Source: CAZGRP01 sp964527995
GTDB taxonomy: Bacteria > Zhuqueibacterota > Zhuqueibacteria > Oceanimicrobiales > CAZGRP01
DNA: 17,369 bases
Direction of reading: 5' to 3'
Assembly: GCA_964527995.1 (NCBI GenBank)
Contig: CAZGRP010000077.1
Coordinates: 1-17,369 of the forward strand
Shown: positions 7,908-15,265 of the stretch, one piece after another
Numbering within the stretch: position 1 is the first letter of the stretch
How the letters are laid out: the number at the start of each line of letters is the position of its first letter
Notes under the pieces: model-generated
Database searches by the model: none
Seen by the model: the letters and a program-made list of their open reading frames with translations, nothing else
What the model was told of the DNA's origin: nothing
Program-made: the position numbers and the translations under genes

Positions 7908-8354
7908 ATGGAGTTTACCCTGAGGCAAATTCGCAGAGACGACATCGACGCCATCGTCCGTCTGGATGCGGTCCACTCGGGTGAGGCCAAACCGGATTAC
8001 TGGCGCCAGCGACTGGCACCCTTCATCCGCAAGAACGGCCGCCGCATGCAGCTTGGCTTCGTGGCCGAGACGACGGGGCGCGTCCTCGGATACATTCTCG
8101 CCGAGGCTCGGGCGTGGGAATTCGGCTCGCCCTTGTGCGGCTGGATTCTGGCCATCGGCGTCGACCCCGAAGTCGGCCGCCGCGGAATCGGACTGGCTTT
8201 GTGCCGCGAGGTGTGCCGCCGGTTCAAGGAGCAGGGCATTCGCACCGTTCGCACCATGGTTCGCAAGGACGATGTCCAGTTGCTCAGCTTTTTCCGGGCG
8301 TCGGGATTCAGGGCCGGGCCGTTTGTGGAGATGGAGTTGGAAATGGGGGAGTAG
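7908..8354 (+). CDS. GNAT-family N-acetyltransferase
   Basis: A 148-residue protein starting MEFTLRQIRRDDIDAIVRLD, a usual GNAT beginning; an in-frame GTG at 7869 would add 13 residues that do not fit. The acetyl-CoA binding motif A is visible (AIGVDPEVGRRGIGLALCREV, roughly residues 80-101), then MVRKDDVQLLSFFRASGF, the family's usual C-terminal half. It transfers an acetyl group from acetyl-CoA to an amine or a protein lysine; the acceptor is unknown. It lies inside the catabolic operon between oah and dch, with 122- and 175-base spacers. R. palustris carries an acetyltransferase gene, badL, in its benzoate cluster, so a role in regulating the pathway or in handling amino-aromatics is conceivable. 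No strong ribosome binding site is visible. Confidence 0.85.
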   Translation: MEFTLRQIRRDDIDAIVRLDAVHSGEAKPDYWRQRLAPFIRKNGRRMQLGFVAETTGRVLGYILAEARAWEFGSPLCGWILAIGVDPEVGRRGIGLALCREVCRRFKEQGIRTVRTMVRKDDVQLLSFFRASGFRAGPFVEMELEMGE

Positions 8355-8400
8355 GGGCTGGAAATCACGATCCAGGAGCTCGCCGGCTTTTTCTGAAGGT

Positions 8401-8491
8401 CCAACGGAGGAAGGCTGCCAACGGACGCGGTTTCAGGGGCGAAACCTTGAATGCCGAGGCACAGAATCCGTTAGCCGCTTCCTTCCGTTGG
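8401..8491. repeat. Nested inverted repeat upstream of dch
   Basis: Outer arms 8401-8426 and 8466-8491 are near-complementary over about 22 positions with small gaps; both carry CCAACGGA and GGAAG. Inside is a second hairpin, GGTTTC-AGGGGC-GAAACC (about 8430-8447). A related single arm occurs at 14171-14198 (22 of 28 bases identical). It looks like a small palindromic dispersed element, although RNA processing within the operon is an alternative. Confidence 0.55.
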
Positions 8492-8529
8492 GATGTGGAA
8501 ATACCTGACCTCACAGACAGGTGAAACCG

Positions 8530-9297
8530 ATGCCTGAAAAAATCCACGCAGAATTCTCCCACGACGGCCAGGTGTTCAACCTGACCCTGGCGGCGCCGAA
8601 GGGCAATGTGCTCGATTCGGTGATGATCCGCGAGCTGACCGAGGCCGTGGAGGGTGACGGCCGGAGCGAGGATACAAAGCTGATTGTTTTTCGGGGTGAA
8701 GGAAAGCACTTCTCCTTCGGGGCCAGCGTTGAGGAGCACCAGAAGGAGCTGGTGGGGGAGATGCTGCCGGCCTTCCACCGGCTGTTTCGCACCCTCATCG
8801 AGGTCTCCAAGCCGACCTGCGCCGTGGTGCGTGGCCAGTGCCTGGGCGGCGGCATGGAGCTGGCCACCTTCTGCCACTGGGTGTTTGCCTCGGAGGATGC
8901 TGTCTTCGGTCAGCCGGAGATCGTCCTCGCCGTCTTTCCGCCGGTGGCGTCGATCCTGCTGCCGCGCCGCATCGGCCAGGCGGCCGCCGATGATTTGATT
9001 CTCACCGGCCGTTCGGTGGCGGCAAGGGAAGCGCTGCAGTTGGGACTGGTGAACTCGGTTTCAGAAGATCCAGAGTCAGAGTTCGAGGCCTTTTTGCGGC
9101 AGCACATCCTTCCGAAAAGCGCGGTTGCCCTGGGGCATGCGGTATCTGCGGCGCGCTTCGAGCTGCATCGAGCCTTGCTCCGCTACCTGGGCGACCTGGA
9201 GAAGTTCTACCTGGAGCAGCTCATGCGGACCGAGGACGCAAACGAGGGTATCCGTTCGTTCCTGGAGAAGCGGAAGCCGGCGTGGAAGAACCGTTGA
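8530..9297 (+). CDS. dch: Cyclohexa-1,5-diene-1-carbonyl-CoA hydratase
   Basis: A 255-residue enoyl-CoA hydratase/isomerase-family protein. I start it at ATG 8530 because AGGTGA (8517-8522) lies 7 bases before it; the GTG at 8521 overlaps that site. Crotonase features are the oxyanion-hole stretch HFSFGASVEEH (about residue 60) and VRGQCLGGGMELATFCHW (about residues 99-116), followed by FGQPEIVLAVFPPVAS. Dch adds water to the dienoyl-CoA made by benzoyl-CoA reductase, giving 6-hydroxycyclohex-1-ene-1-carbonyl-CoA, the substrate of Had. The position between oah and bcrC supports this over a generic beta-oxidation hydratase. In Thauera aromatica dch is likewise clustered with had, oah and bcr, though in a different order. 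Confidence 0.9.
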   Translation: MPEKIHAEFSHDGQVFNLTLAAPKGNVLDSVMIRELTEAVEGDGRSEDTKLIVFRGEGKHFSFGASVEEHQKELVGEMLPAFHRLFRTLIEVSKPTCAVVRGQCLGGGMELATFCHWVFASEDAVFGQPEIVLAVFPPVASILLPRRIGQAAADDLILTGRSVAAREALQLGLVNSVSEDPESEFEAFLRQHILPKSAVALGHAVSAARFELHRALLRYLGDLEKFYLEQLMRTEDANEGIRSFLEKRKPAWKNR

Positions 9298-9405
9298 CTC
9301 TACCACGGAATGACACCGAGGGGCGCGGAGTTTTGGACCGAGGGCTGGAATTCGAACATTGAAAAATACCGAATTAGATGCAAGACGAGTACGATTGCGC
9401 GCAAA

Positions 9406-9455
9406 ACCGCGAAGGTCTCGAACCCCATTGCGTTGTGCCTTCGTCTCTTCGCGGT
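9406..9455. repeat. Inverted repeat upstream of bcrC
   Basis: ACCGCGAAG (9406-9414) and CTTCGCGGT (9447-9455) are perfect 9-base complements with a 32-base loop. The wider 184-base spacer after dch (9298-9481) holds no gene and begins with a degenerate CCACGGAATGACACCGAGG tract of the kind seen as dispersed repeats. No T-run follows, so a Rho-independent terminator is unlikely. Confidence 0.45.
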
Positions 9456-9481
9456 CAAGAATAACATTTTAGGTGCCAGCG

Positions 9482-10642
9482 ATGACCGTCGAGCAGATCA
9501 TCCAGCGCTGCGAGGCGCTCTACATGGACCTCGAGTTTGAGGCGGTGAAACAGTGGAAGGCCGCTACGGGCGGTAAGGCCATCGGCTACCTGCCGATCTA
9601 CGTGCCGCGGGAGATCATCCACGCCGCCGGCATGCTGCCGGTGGGCATCATGGGCGGAAGCGACCAGCTCGAGATCATCCGCGGCGACTCCTACTTCCAG
9701 TCTTATATTTGCCACCTGCCGCGTAGCGTCATCGAGATGGGCGTGTCAGGACGACTCGATTGCCTGGACGGCCTCCTGTTCCCCAGCATCTGCGACGTCA
9801 TCCGCAACCTTTCCGGCATGTGGAAGCTGCTCTTCCCGGAAAAGTACGTCAAGTATTTTGACGTGCCGCAGAATTTCGACGCCGACATCGGCGGCCAGTA
9901 CTACTTGAAAGAGCTGAAAGCTCTGCGCGCCGACCTCGAGGCGCTGTCGGGCAAACCGATCTCCGACGATGACCTGCGGTCGAGCATCGTGGTGTACAAC
10001 GAAAACCGGCGCCTGGTGGCCGAGCTCTACCGCCTGCGCAGCGAGCGGCCCTGGCAGGTGCCGTCCACCGAATGCTACCTGCTCATCCGGGCCGGCAACA
10101 TCCTGCCGGTCGAGGAGCACAACGACCTCCTGGCAGCCTATCTCAAGGCCGTCGCCGGGCTGGATCGCCGCGAGCTGGACAACACCCGGGTCGTTCTCAC
10201 CGGGGCCTTCTGCGAGCAGCCGCCGCTGGGACTCATCAAGACCCTGGAGCGGGCCGGCTGCTATATCGTCGACGACGATTTCGTGCTGGTGTCGCGCTGG
10301 TTCCTCGAGTCTGTGCCTGAGGACGGGGATCCGCTGACGGCTCTGGTGCACGCCTACCTGGAGTACAGCGTCGACACGGCGGCGAAATACGATCATCGCA
10401 ACACCAAGGGGCAGTTTCTGATCGAGGCGGTGCGCCGGAGCGGCGCCGACGGCGTCATCTTCTGCGCTCCGAGCTTCTGCGATCCGGCACTGCTCGACCA
10501 GCCGATGCTGACAGCGGCCCTCGACCGCGCCGGGATTCCGTACACGAGCTTCAAGTATTCTGAAAACACCGGACAGTTCCAGGTGATCCGCGAACAGGCG
10601 GGAACCTTCGCCGACTCAGTCAAGCTCTGGGGTGCCGCATGA
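9482..10642 (+). CDS. bcrC: Benzoyl-CoA reductase subunit C (gamma)
   Basis: A 386-residue protein of the 2-hydroxyacyl-CoA dehydratase / benzoyl-CoA reductase BC family. ATG 9482 is preferred over GTG 9473 because AGGTG sits about 6 bases upstream of it. Recognisable stretches are IGYLPIYVPREIIHAAGMLP near the N-terminus, SYICHLPRSVIEMG and LLFPSICDVIRNLSGMW with cysteines likely to hold a [4Fe-4S] cluster, and a late FCAPSFCDPALLDQP. With BcrB it forms the substrate-reducing module that dearomatises benzoyl-CoA to the 1,5-dienoyl-CoA. Its stop overlaps the bcrB start (ATGA), implying coupled translation. The dehydratase paralogue family is excluded mainly by the had-oah-dch context and by a full CBAD set. 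Confidence 0.92.
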   Translation: MTVEQIIQRCEALYMDLEFEAVKQWKAATGGKAIGYLPIYVPREIIHAAGMLPVGIMGGSDQLEIIRGDSYFQSYICHLPRSVIEMGVSGRLDCLDGLLFPSICDVIRNLSGMWKLLFPEKYVKYFDVPQNFDADIGGQYYLKELKALRADLEALSGKPISDDDLRSSIVVYNENRRLVAELYRLRSERPWQVPSTECYLLIRAGNILPVEEHNDLLAAYLKAVAGLDRRELDNTRVVLTGAFCEQPPLGLIKTLERAGCYIVDDDFVLVSRWFLESVPEDGDPLTALVHAYLEYSVDTAAKYDHRNTKGQFLIEAVRRSGADGVIFCAPSFCDPALLDQPMLTAALDRAGIPYTSFKYSENTGQFQVIREQAGTFADSVKLWGAA

Positions 10643-11919
10643 GCCAGAACGTTCAGAAAGAGCGCAGCATGATTCAGCAGAAGGCGATGATTACCGAGCA
10701 CTACCATCGCCTGGCCCGCGCCCGCGAGGAGGGCAAGAAGGTCGTGTACACCTTTGTGCCGGGCAACCTGACCGAGCTGATCTACAGCTTCGACCTGCTG
10801 CCGGTGCTGCCGGAGATCAATGCCCTGCAGTCGGGTATCCGGCGCAAGTCGGCGGCCTACATCGCCGAGGCCGAGAAGGCCGGCCATTCCGAAGATGTCT
10901 GCACCTACGTCAAGTGCGATATCGGCATGCTCAAGTCCGGCAACATCGGGCCGACCGGCGAGAAGCTGCCCGAGCCGGATTTGCTGCTGCTCTCCTACAC
11001 CGGCTGCTTTACGTTCATGAAGTGGTTCGAACTGCTGCGATCGGAGTACAACTGCCCGACAGTGATGCTGCATGTGCCATACCAGGGCGACGGCAGGATC
11101 ACCGACAACATGCGCGCCTACATCGTGGATCAGCTCAAGCAGGAGGTCATCCCGGCGATGGAGCAGGTAACCGGGCGCAAGTTCGATATCGACCGCCTGC
11201 GCCAGATGCTGGCGCTGTCGGCGGTGGCCGAAGACGACTTCGTTGCCGTCATCGAGTCATCCCGTCACGTGCCCTCGCCCATTGATGCCTACTTTGGCGG
11301 CGTTTTCTACATTGGACCGATGTTCACCGCCTTTCGCGGCACCGAGGCCTGCATCGACTATTACCGCTTGCTGCGGGCCGAAGTGGAGGAGCGCCTGGCC
11401 AAGGGCATGGGGCCCATCACCCCCGATGGCCCGATGGCCGAAGAGAGGTATCGTCTCGTTGTCGAAGGACCGCCCAACTGGACCAGCTTTCGCGAATTCT
11501 GGAAGATGTTCTATGAGGAGGGCGCCGTGGTGGTGGCGTCGAGCTACACCAAAGTGGGTGGCGTCTACGACAACGGCTTCCGCCACGACCCGGACCGCCC
11601 CCTGGAGTCGCTGGCGGAGTATTGCCTCGGCTGCTACACCAACCTCAACCTGCCGTCGCGGGTGGACATGCTGGAGCGCTACATCCGCGACTATCAGGCC
11701 GATGGCTTCTTGATCAACTCAATCAAGAGCTGTAACTCCTTCTCGGCCGGCCAGTTGCTGATTCTGCGTGAGCTGGAGAATCGCACCGGCCTTGCCGGTG
11801 GCTTCATCGAATCCGATCTCGTCGATCCGCGCTACTTTTCACCGGCAAATATCAAGACGCGCCTCGAGTCCTACTTCCAGATGATCGACCTGAAACGCAA
11901 GAGCGGGGTGACGGTATGA
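10639..11919 (+). CDS. bcrB: Benzoyl-CoA reductase subunit B (beta)
   Basis: A 426-residue partner of BcrC in the BC catalytic module. It carries YTFVPGNLTELIYSFDLLPV, then CTYVKCDIGM and LLSYTGCFTFMKWFELL with cysteines suited to [4Fe-4S] binding, and later YCLGCYTNLNLPSR and SIKSCNSFSAGQLLI. The family receives single low-potential electrons from the AD module and reduces benzoyl-CoA by a Birch-like route. The ATG at 10639 overlaps the bcrC stop by four bases; an internal ATG at 10669 is a weaker alternative. The end overlaps bcrA by the same ATGA arrangement, so C, B and A should be made in equal amounts. Length fits the Thauera-type subunit. Confidence 0.92.
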   Translation: MSQNVQKERSMIQQKAMITEHYHRLARAREEGKKVVYTFVPGNLTELIYSFDLLPVLPEINALQSGIRRKSAAYIAEAEKAGHSEDVCTYVKCDIGMLKSGNIGPTGEKLPEPDLLLLSYTGCFTFMKWFELLRSEYNCPTVMLHVPYQGDGRITDNMRAYIVDQLKQEVIPAMEQVTGRKFDIDRLRQMLALSAVAEDDFVAVIESSRHVPSPIDAYFGGVFYIGPMFTAFRGTEACIDYYRLLRAEVEERLAKGMGPITPDGPMAEERYRLVVEGPPNWTSFREFWKMFYEEGAVVVASSYTKVGGVYDNGFRHDPDRPLESLAEYCLGCYTNLNLPSRVDMLERYIRDYQADGFLINSIKSCNSFSAGQLLILRELENRTGLAGGFIESDLVDPRYFSPANIKTRLESYFQMIDLKRKSGVTV

Positions 11920-13232
11920 AATGCTTCACCGGCATCGACCTGGGCTCGACGACCACCAAGGCCATTATCCTCGATGAGGCCGGCGAGATCGTCGGCCGCG
12001 GCATCACCAACAGCCGCAGCAACTACGAGGTGGCCGCACGCGTGGCCAAGGAGGAGGCCTTTATCAACGCCCGATTTTTTCTGCTGAAATCGGAAGCGGC
12101 GGCGGCCGGACTGCTGGACGCTACGGGTGAACGCTTCCTGGCCGATCTCGGGCGTGCTTTTCGCTACCAACGGCATCTGTCTCAACTGCAGGCGTTGAAA
12201 CGGGCCTGTTTTGAAGAACTCGAGCATCCGCGCTACCGCGACCACCGCCGCGAGCTGGAGGCGATCCTCGATGACAACTTCGCTGCCATGGAGATCGAGG
12301 CCGGGCGCCTGTTCGCACCCGGCACTCGTCCGAAATCGGACTTTTTCCGCGACCTGGCTGGTAGCCAGTACCTGGCGCTGGCCGAGCGGAAGTCGAAAGA
12401 GGCAGGCTTGCCCTTCGAGACACTGATGGGGGTCTACGACAAATCGATCCTCATCGTCGAGAATCAGGTGGAGGACGGCCATTTTGAAAAGGATATCGAG
12501 AAGGCTTTCGAGCATCTGGCGGCGCAAGGGGCCGGCAATGGTCGGCTGCGGCCTTTTTTCCCGCTGATCAAGAAAGTGGCGACGACACCGCTCGAGGAAG
12601 TGAATATGGTGGGAACCGGCTACGGCCGGCAGCGGCTGCCGTTCCCCAAGGAGTCGATCCGCTCGGAGATTCTCTGCCACGGGCTCGGCGCCCACACCAT
12701 GTTCCCCAACACGGCTACCGTGCTCGACATCGGCGGCCAGGACACCAAAGCGATCCAGGTCGATCCAAACGGCATCGTCGTCAGCTTCCAGATGAACGAC
12801 CGCTGCGCCGCCGGCTGTGGTCGCTACCTGGGCTACATCGCCGACGAGATGAACCTGGGGCTGCATGAGCTGGGGCCGATGGCGCTGAAGTCGACCTGTG
12901 GCGTCAAGATCAACTCGACCTGCACAGTGTTCGCCGGCGCCGAGCTGCGCGACCGCCTGGCTCTGGGGCAGAAACGCGAGGACATCCTGGCCGGGCTGCA
13001 CCGGGCCATCATCCTGCGGGCCATGTCGCTGCTGGCACGCTCCGGCGGCATCCGCAACGAATTCACCTTCACCGGCGGCGTGGCCAAGAACCCGGCTGCG
13101 GTGAAGGCTCTGAAGGAGCTGGTGCGCGAGAACTACGGCGACGTCACCATCAACATTCACCCCGACTCGATTTTCACCGGCGCGCTTGGCGCGGCGCTGT
13201 TCGCCCGCCAGGCGGTCCTGGAACAAAACTGA
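11916..13232 (+). CDS. bcrA: Benzoyl-CoA reductase subunit A (alpha, ATPase)
   Basis: A 438-residue subunit of the ASKHA (actin/hexokinase) ATPase fold. The phosphate-1 motif GIDLGSTTTKAIILD is at residues 6-20, DIGGQDTKAI at about 271, and FTGGVAKN near the C-terminus. A roughly 200-residue insertion between the first two is normal for BcrA. C297 in the RCAAGCGRYL segment and C328/C336 in STCGVKINSTC are candidate ligands of the [4Fe-4S] cluster shared with BcrD. ATP hydrolysis by the AD module lowers electron potential for transfer to BC. The start overlaps bcrB and the stop is 9 bases before bcrD. The pairing with a second, shorter ASKHA subunit is diagnostic of class I benzoyl-CoA reductase. 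Confidence 0.94.
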   Translation: MKCFTGIDLGSTTTKAIILDEAGEIVGRGITNSRSNYEVAARVAKEEAFINARFFLLKSEAAAAGLLDATGERFLADLGRAFRYQRHLSQLQALKRACFEELEHPRYRDHRRELEAILDDNFAAMEIEAGRLFAPGTRPKSDFFRDLAGSQYLALAERKSKEAGLPFETLMGVYDKSILIVENQVEDGHFEKDIEKAFEHLAAQGAGNGRLRPFFPLIKKVATTPLEEVNMVGTGYGRQRLPFPKESIRSEILCHGLGAHTMFPNTATVLDIGGQDTKAIQVDPNGIVVSFQMNDRCAAGCGRYLGYIADEMNLGLHELGPMALKSTCGVKINSTCTVFAGAELRDRLALGQKREDILAGLHRAIILRAMSLLARSGGIRNEFTFTGGVAKNPAAVKALKELVRENYGDVTINIHPDSIFTGALGAALFARQAVLEQN

Positions 13233-13241
13233 GGATCCATC

Positions 13242-14111
13242 ATGCCCGTCACTGCAGGCATCGACGTTGGCTCCGGCGCCATCAAGTGCGCCATCTTCGA
13301 GGTCGGCGACCATCACGAACGACCGCTGGCGCTGACCGTCGAGCGCATCCGCCGCCGCGATATCAAGGCGGTGATCGAGAGCACTTACGAGGCGGCGCTG
13401 AGGCTGGCGGATGTGCGACCGTCGCAGATCGACTACGTCGCCAGTACCGGTGACGGCGACATGGTGGAGTTCCGCCGCGGCCACTTTTATAGCATGACGA
13501 CCCACGCCCGCGGCGCCCTCTACCTGATGCCCGAGGCCCGCGCCGTACTCGACATCGGCGCCTTGCACACGCGTGCCATCAAGATGGACGAGCGCTCCAA
13601 GGTGCTGGGGTATCGCATGACCAGTCAGTGTGCCTCGGGCTCGGGTCAATTTGTCGAGAACATCGCCCGCTACCTGGGCGTGTCGGTCGACGAAGTGGGG
13701 GAGCTGTCGATGCAGTCGAAGAATCCCGAGACGGTGAGCAGCATCTGCGCCGTGTTGGCCGAGACCGACGTGATCAACATGGTGTCGCGCGGCATCAGCA
13801 CCAGCGACATCCTCAAAGGTATCCATTTGTCGATCGCCAATCGCCTGGTGCGGTTGTTACGGGCGATTCATGCCGAGGGTGTGGTGGCGCTGACCGGCGG
13901 CCTGGCCGGGGACATCGGCTTGCGGGCGACGCTGCAGGAACGCCTGGATGCCGACGGCGTGCCGCTGCGGGTTCGGGCGCACGAGCATTCGATCTTCGCC
14001 GGCGCCATCGGCGCTGCGCTCTGGGGAGCGTTTCGGTATGAGGTGCTGGCCGGCAGTGGCAACGCAAAGTCCAGAATGCCGGACGGCAGATGGTCGATGG
14101 TTGATGGTTGA
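13242..14111 (+). CDS. bcrD: Benzoyl-CoA reductase subunit D (delta, ATPase)
   Basis: A 289-residue ASKHA-fold partner of BcrA. GIDVGSGAIKCAIFE is at the N-terminus, DIGALHTRAIKMDE at about residue 104, QCASGSGQFVENIARYLGV with C130, and SSICAVLAETDVINM with C169. The two cysteines match the cluster ligands of the related dehydratase activators, where two identical subunits hold one [4Fe-4S] between them; here A and D share it. TGAGGA overlaps the bcrA stop and serves the ATG at 13242. The last ~18 residues (NAKSRMPDGRWSMVDG) do not look like family sequence, and the final codons are encoded by three tandem GATGGTY units (14089-14109), so the native end may have been replaced. Confidence 0.92.
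   Translation: MPVTAGIDVGSGAIKCAIFEVGDHHERPLALTVERIRRRDIKAVIESTYEAALRLADVRPSQIDYVASTGDGDMVEFRRGHFYSMTTHARGALYLMPEARAVLDIGALHTRAIKMDERSKVLGYRMTSQCASGSGQFVENIARYLGVSVDEVGELSMQSKNPETVSSICAVLAETDVINMVSRGISTSDILKGIHLSIANRLVRLLRAIHAEGVVALTGGLAGDIGLRATLQERLDADGVPLRVRAHEHSIFAGAIGAALWGAFRYEVLAGSGNAKSRMPDGRWSMVDG
14089..14109 (+). repeat. Three tandem 7-base repeats at the 3' end of bcrD
   Basis: GATGGTC, GATGGTT, GATGGTT in direct succession. The bcrD stop TGA (14109-14111) begins at the last base of the array. Short low-complexity tracts like this are often the edge of dispersed intergenic elements. Confidence 0.6.
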
Positions 14112-14388
14112 GGGAAGATCGGATTGGGGATTTCGGGCTGCGGTGTTAGGGCAGCCGTGTCGGTGTGGTTCCAACGGAAGAGGGCGGCCACTGGAGGCAA
14201 GGCGGACCTAGCCGCAAATGAACGCCAATGGACGCGAATATTGGGTAGCCAGTCTTCATCTCGCAATTCCTGTCTCCCGGTTTCTGGTTCCCGATCCCCA
14301 GCTTCCCGCCTGATAACTGATATCTGGCACCTGATACCTGAGATCCGCTTCCGCGGCGCCCTGCACTACCGAACATGAGACCGAGGCC
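14112..14388. repeat. Repeat-filled spacer between bcrD and the SDR gene
   Basis: 277 bases with no gene. In order it holds: 14171-14198, matching the arm at 8401-8428 in 22 of 28 bases; two 10-base units AATGAACGCC and AATGGACGCG (14217-14236); 14249-14292, matching 2857-2900; 14288-14306, matching 4843-4861; and degenerate CTGATAxCTG-like units (about 14309-14340). It reads as a pile-up of decayed dispersed repeats. Whether transcription runs through to the SDR gene is unclear. Confidence 0.55.
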
Positions 14389-15117
14389 ATGAAGACATTC
14401 GACTTCAACAACCAGGTGGTATTGATCACCGGCGGACTTGGCGGCATCGGCCGGGCGACGGCCGATGCGTTCCTGGAATGCGGCGCCCGGGTGGTGGCGG
14501 TGGACCTGGTGGCGGGAGAGGAAGCCGCGAGCACGGACCGGCTGAGGGCCATACGGGTGGACGTGGCCGACTACTCTGCGGTCAGGGAGTGCGTAGACCA
14601 GGTGCTGGCAGAGGAGGGGCAGATCGACTGCCTGATCAACAACGCCGGCATCGCCCGCGACCGGGTGGTGTGGAAGATGGAGGAGAAGCAGTGGGACGAA
14701 GTGATCGGCGTGAACCTCAAGGGAGCTTTCAACTTCATCCGCCACGTGGCGCCGCACTTCAAAGAGAGGCGCTGCGGCAAGATCGTCAACGTCAGCTCGA
14801 TCAACGGCCTGCGCGGCAAGTTCGGCCTGGCCAACTACGCCGCTTCCAAGGCGGGCCTCATCGGTCTGACCAAGACGGTGGCCCGCGAGCTCGGCCCGTA
14901 CAATGTCAACGTCAACGCCATCGCACCGGGCTACATTCTCACCCCGCTGACCGAATCCCTGCCAAAAGAGGTGATCGACGCCGCCCTTGCCGAGACTGTG
15001 CTGGGTCGGCTTGGGGAACCCCAAGATGTCGCCCACCTGATTCTCTTCCTTTGTTCCGATCTGGCTCGCCACATCACCGGCGAGGTGGTGAAGGTGGATG
15101 GCGGGCAGTATATTTGA
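14389..15117 (+). CDS. Short-chain dehydrogenase/reductase (FabG-like)
   Basis: A 242-residue classical SDR. The cofactor motif TGGLGGIG is at about residues 15-22, NNAG at about 84, the catalytic Ser in VNVSSING (about 138) and YAASK (about 151). The C-terminal GEVVKVDGGQYI is FabG-like. It interconverts a hydroxyl and a keto group with NAD(P). Position after bcrD suggests a step in the pathway, for example oxidation of 3-hydroxypimelyl-CoA, but it could equally be a fatty-acid 3-oxoacyl-ACP reductase. BadH of R. palustris is also an SDR, but it acts in a route without Oah. The 277-base repeat-filled spacer weakens the case for operon membership. GAGG lies only 2 bases before the ATG. Confidence 0.88.
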   Translation: MKTFDFNNQVVLITGGLGGIGRATADAFLECGARVVAVDLVAGEEAASTDRLRAIRVDVADYSAVRECVDQVLAEEGQIDCLINNAGIARDRVVWKMEEKQWDEVIGVNLKGAFNFIRHVAPHFKERRCGKIVNVSSINGLRGKFGLANYAASKAGLIGLTKTVARELGPYNVNVNAIAPGYILTPLTESLPKEVIDAALAETVLGRLGEPQDVAHLILFLCSDLARHITGEVVKVDGGQYI

Positions 15118-15166
15118 GACATTGCAAGAATCTGCTTGATTTTTTTCTTCTGCATTTCCTATCAAT

Positions 15167-15202
15167 TGGCCAAGGGTCACGCCTCTGTGACCCGGTTGGC
15201 CA
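15167..15202. terminator. Strong hairpin after the SDR gene, possible terminator
   Basis: TGGCCAAGGGTCAC (15167-15180), loop GCCTCT, then GTGACCC, a GG bulge and TTGGCCA (to 15202): 14 base pairs with one bulge. It lies 50 bases after the SDR stop and before ORF6N, where an operon end is expected. No T-tract follows, so termination would be atypical. Confidence 0.4.
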
Positions 15203-15265
15203 TGCCTCTTTGAGCAACGATCCCGCCTGAATTTCACCCGTCACTGCGCACCAGGGGGTATCTCA

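Noticed and set aside
11871..13826. A 651-codon open frame on the minus strand opposite bcrA and bcrD
   Set aside because: It is the mirror of two strongly recognised genes in GC-rich DNA. Its translation is histidine-, alanine- and glycine-rich with no known domain.
9482..14111. Reading the four-gene block as a 2-hydroxyacyl-CoA dehydratase with activator
   Set aside because: Those systems use one homodimeric activator. Here there are two different ASKHA subunits (A and D) and flanking had, oah and dch, all specific to benzoyl-CoA reduction.
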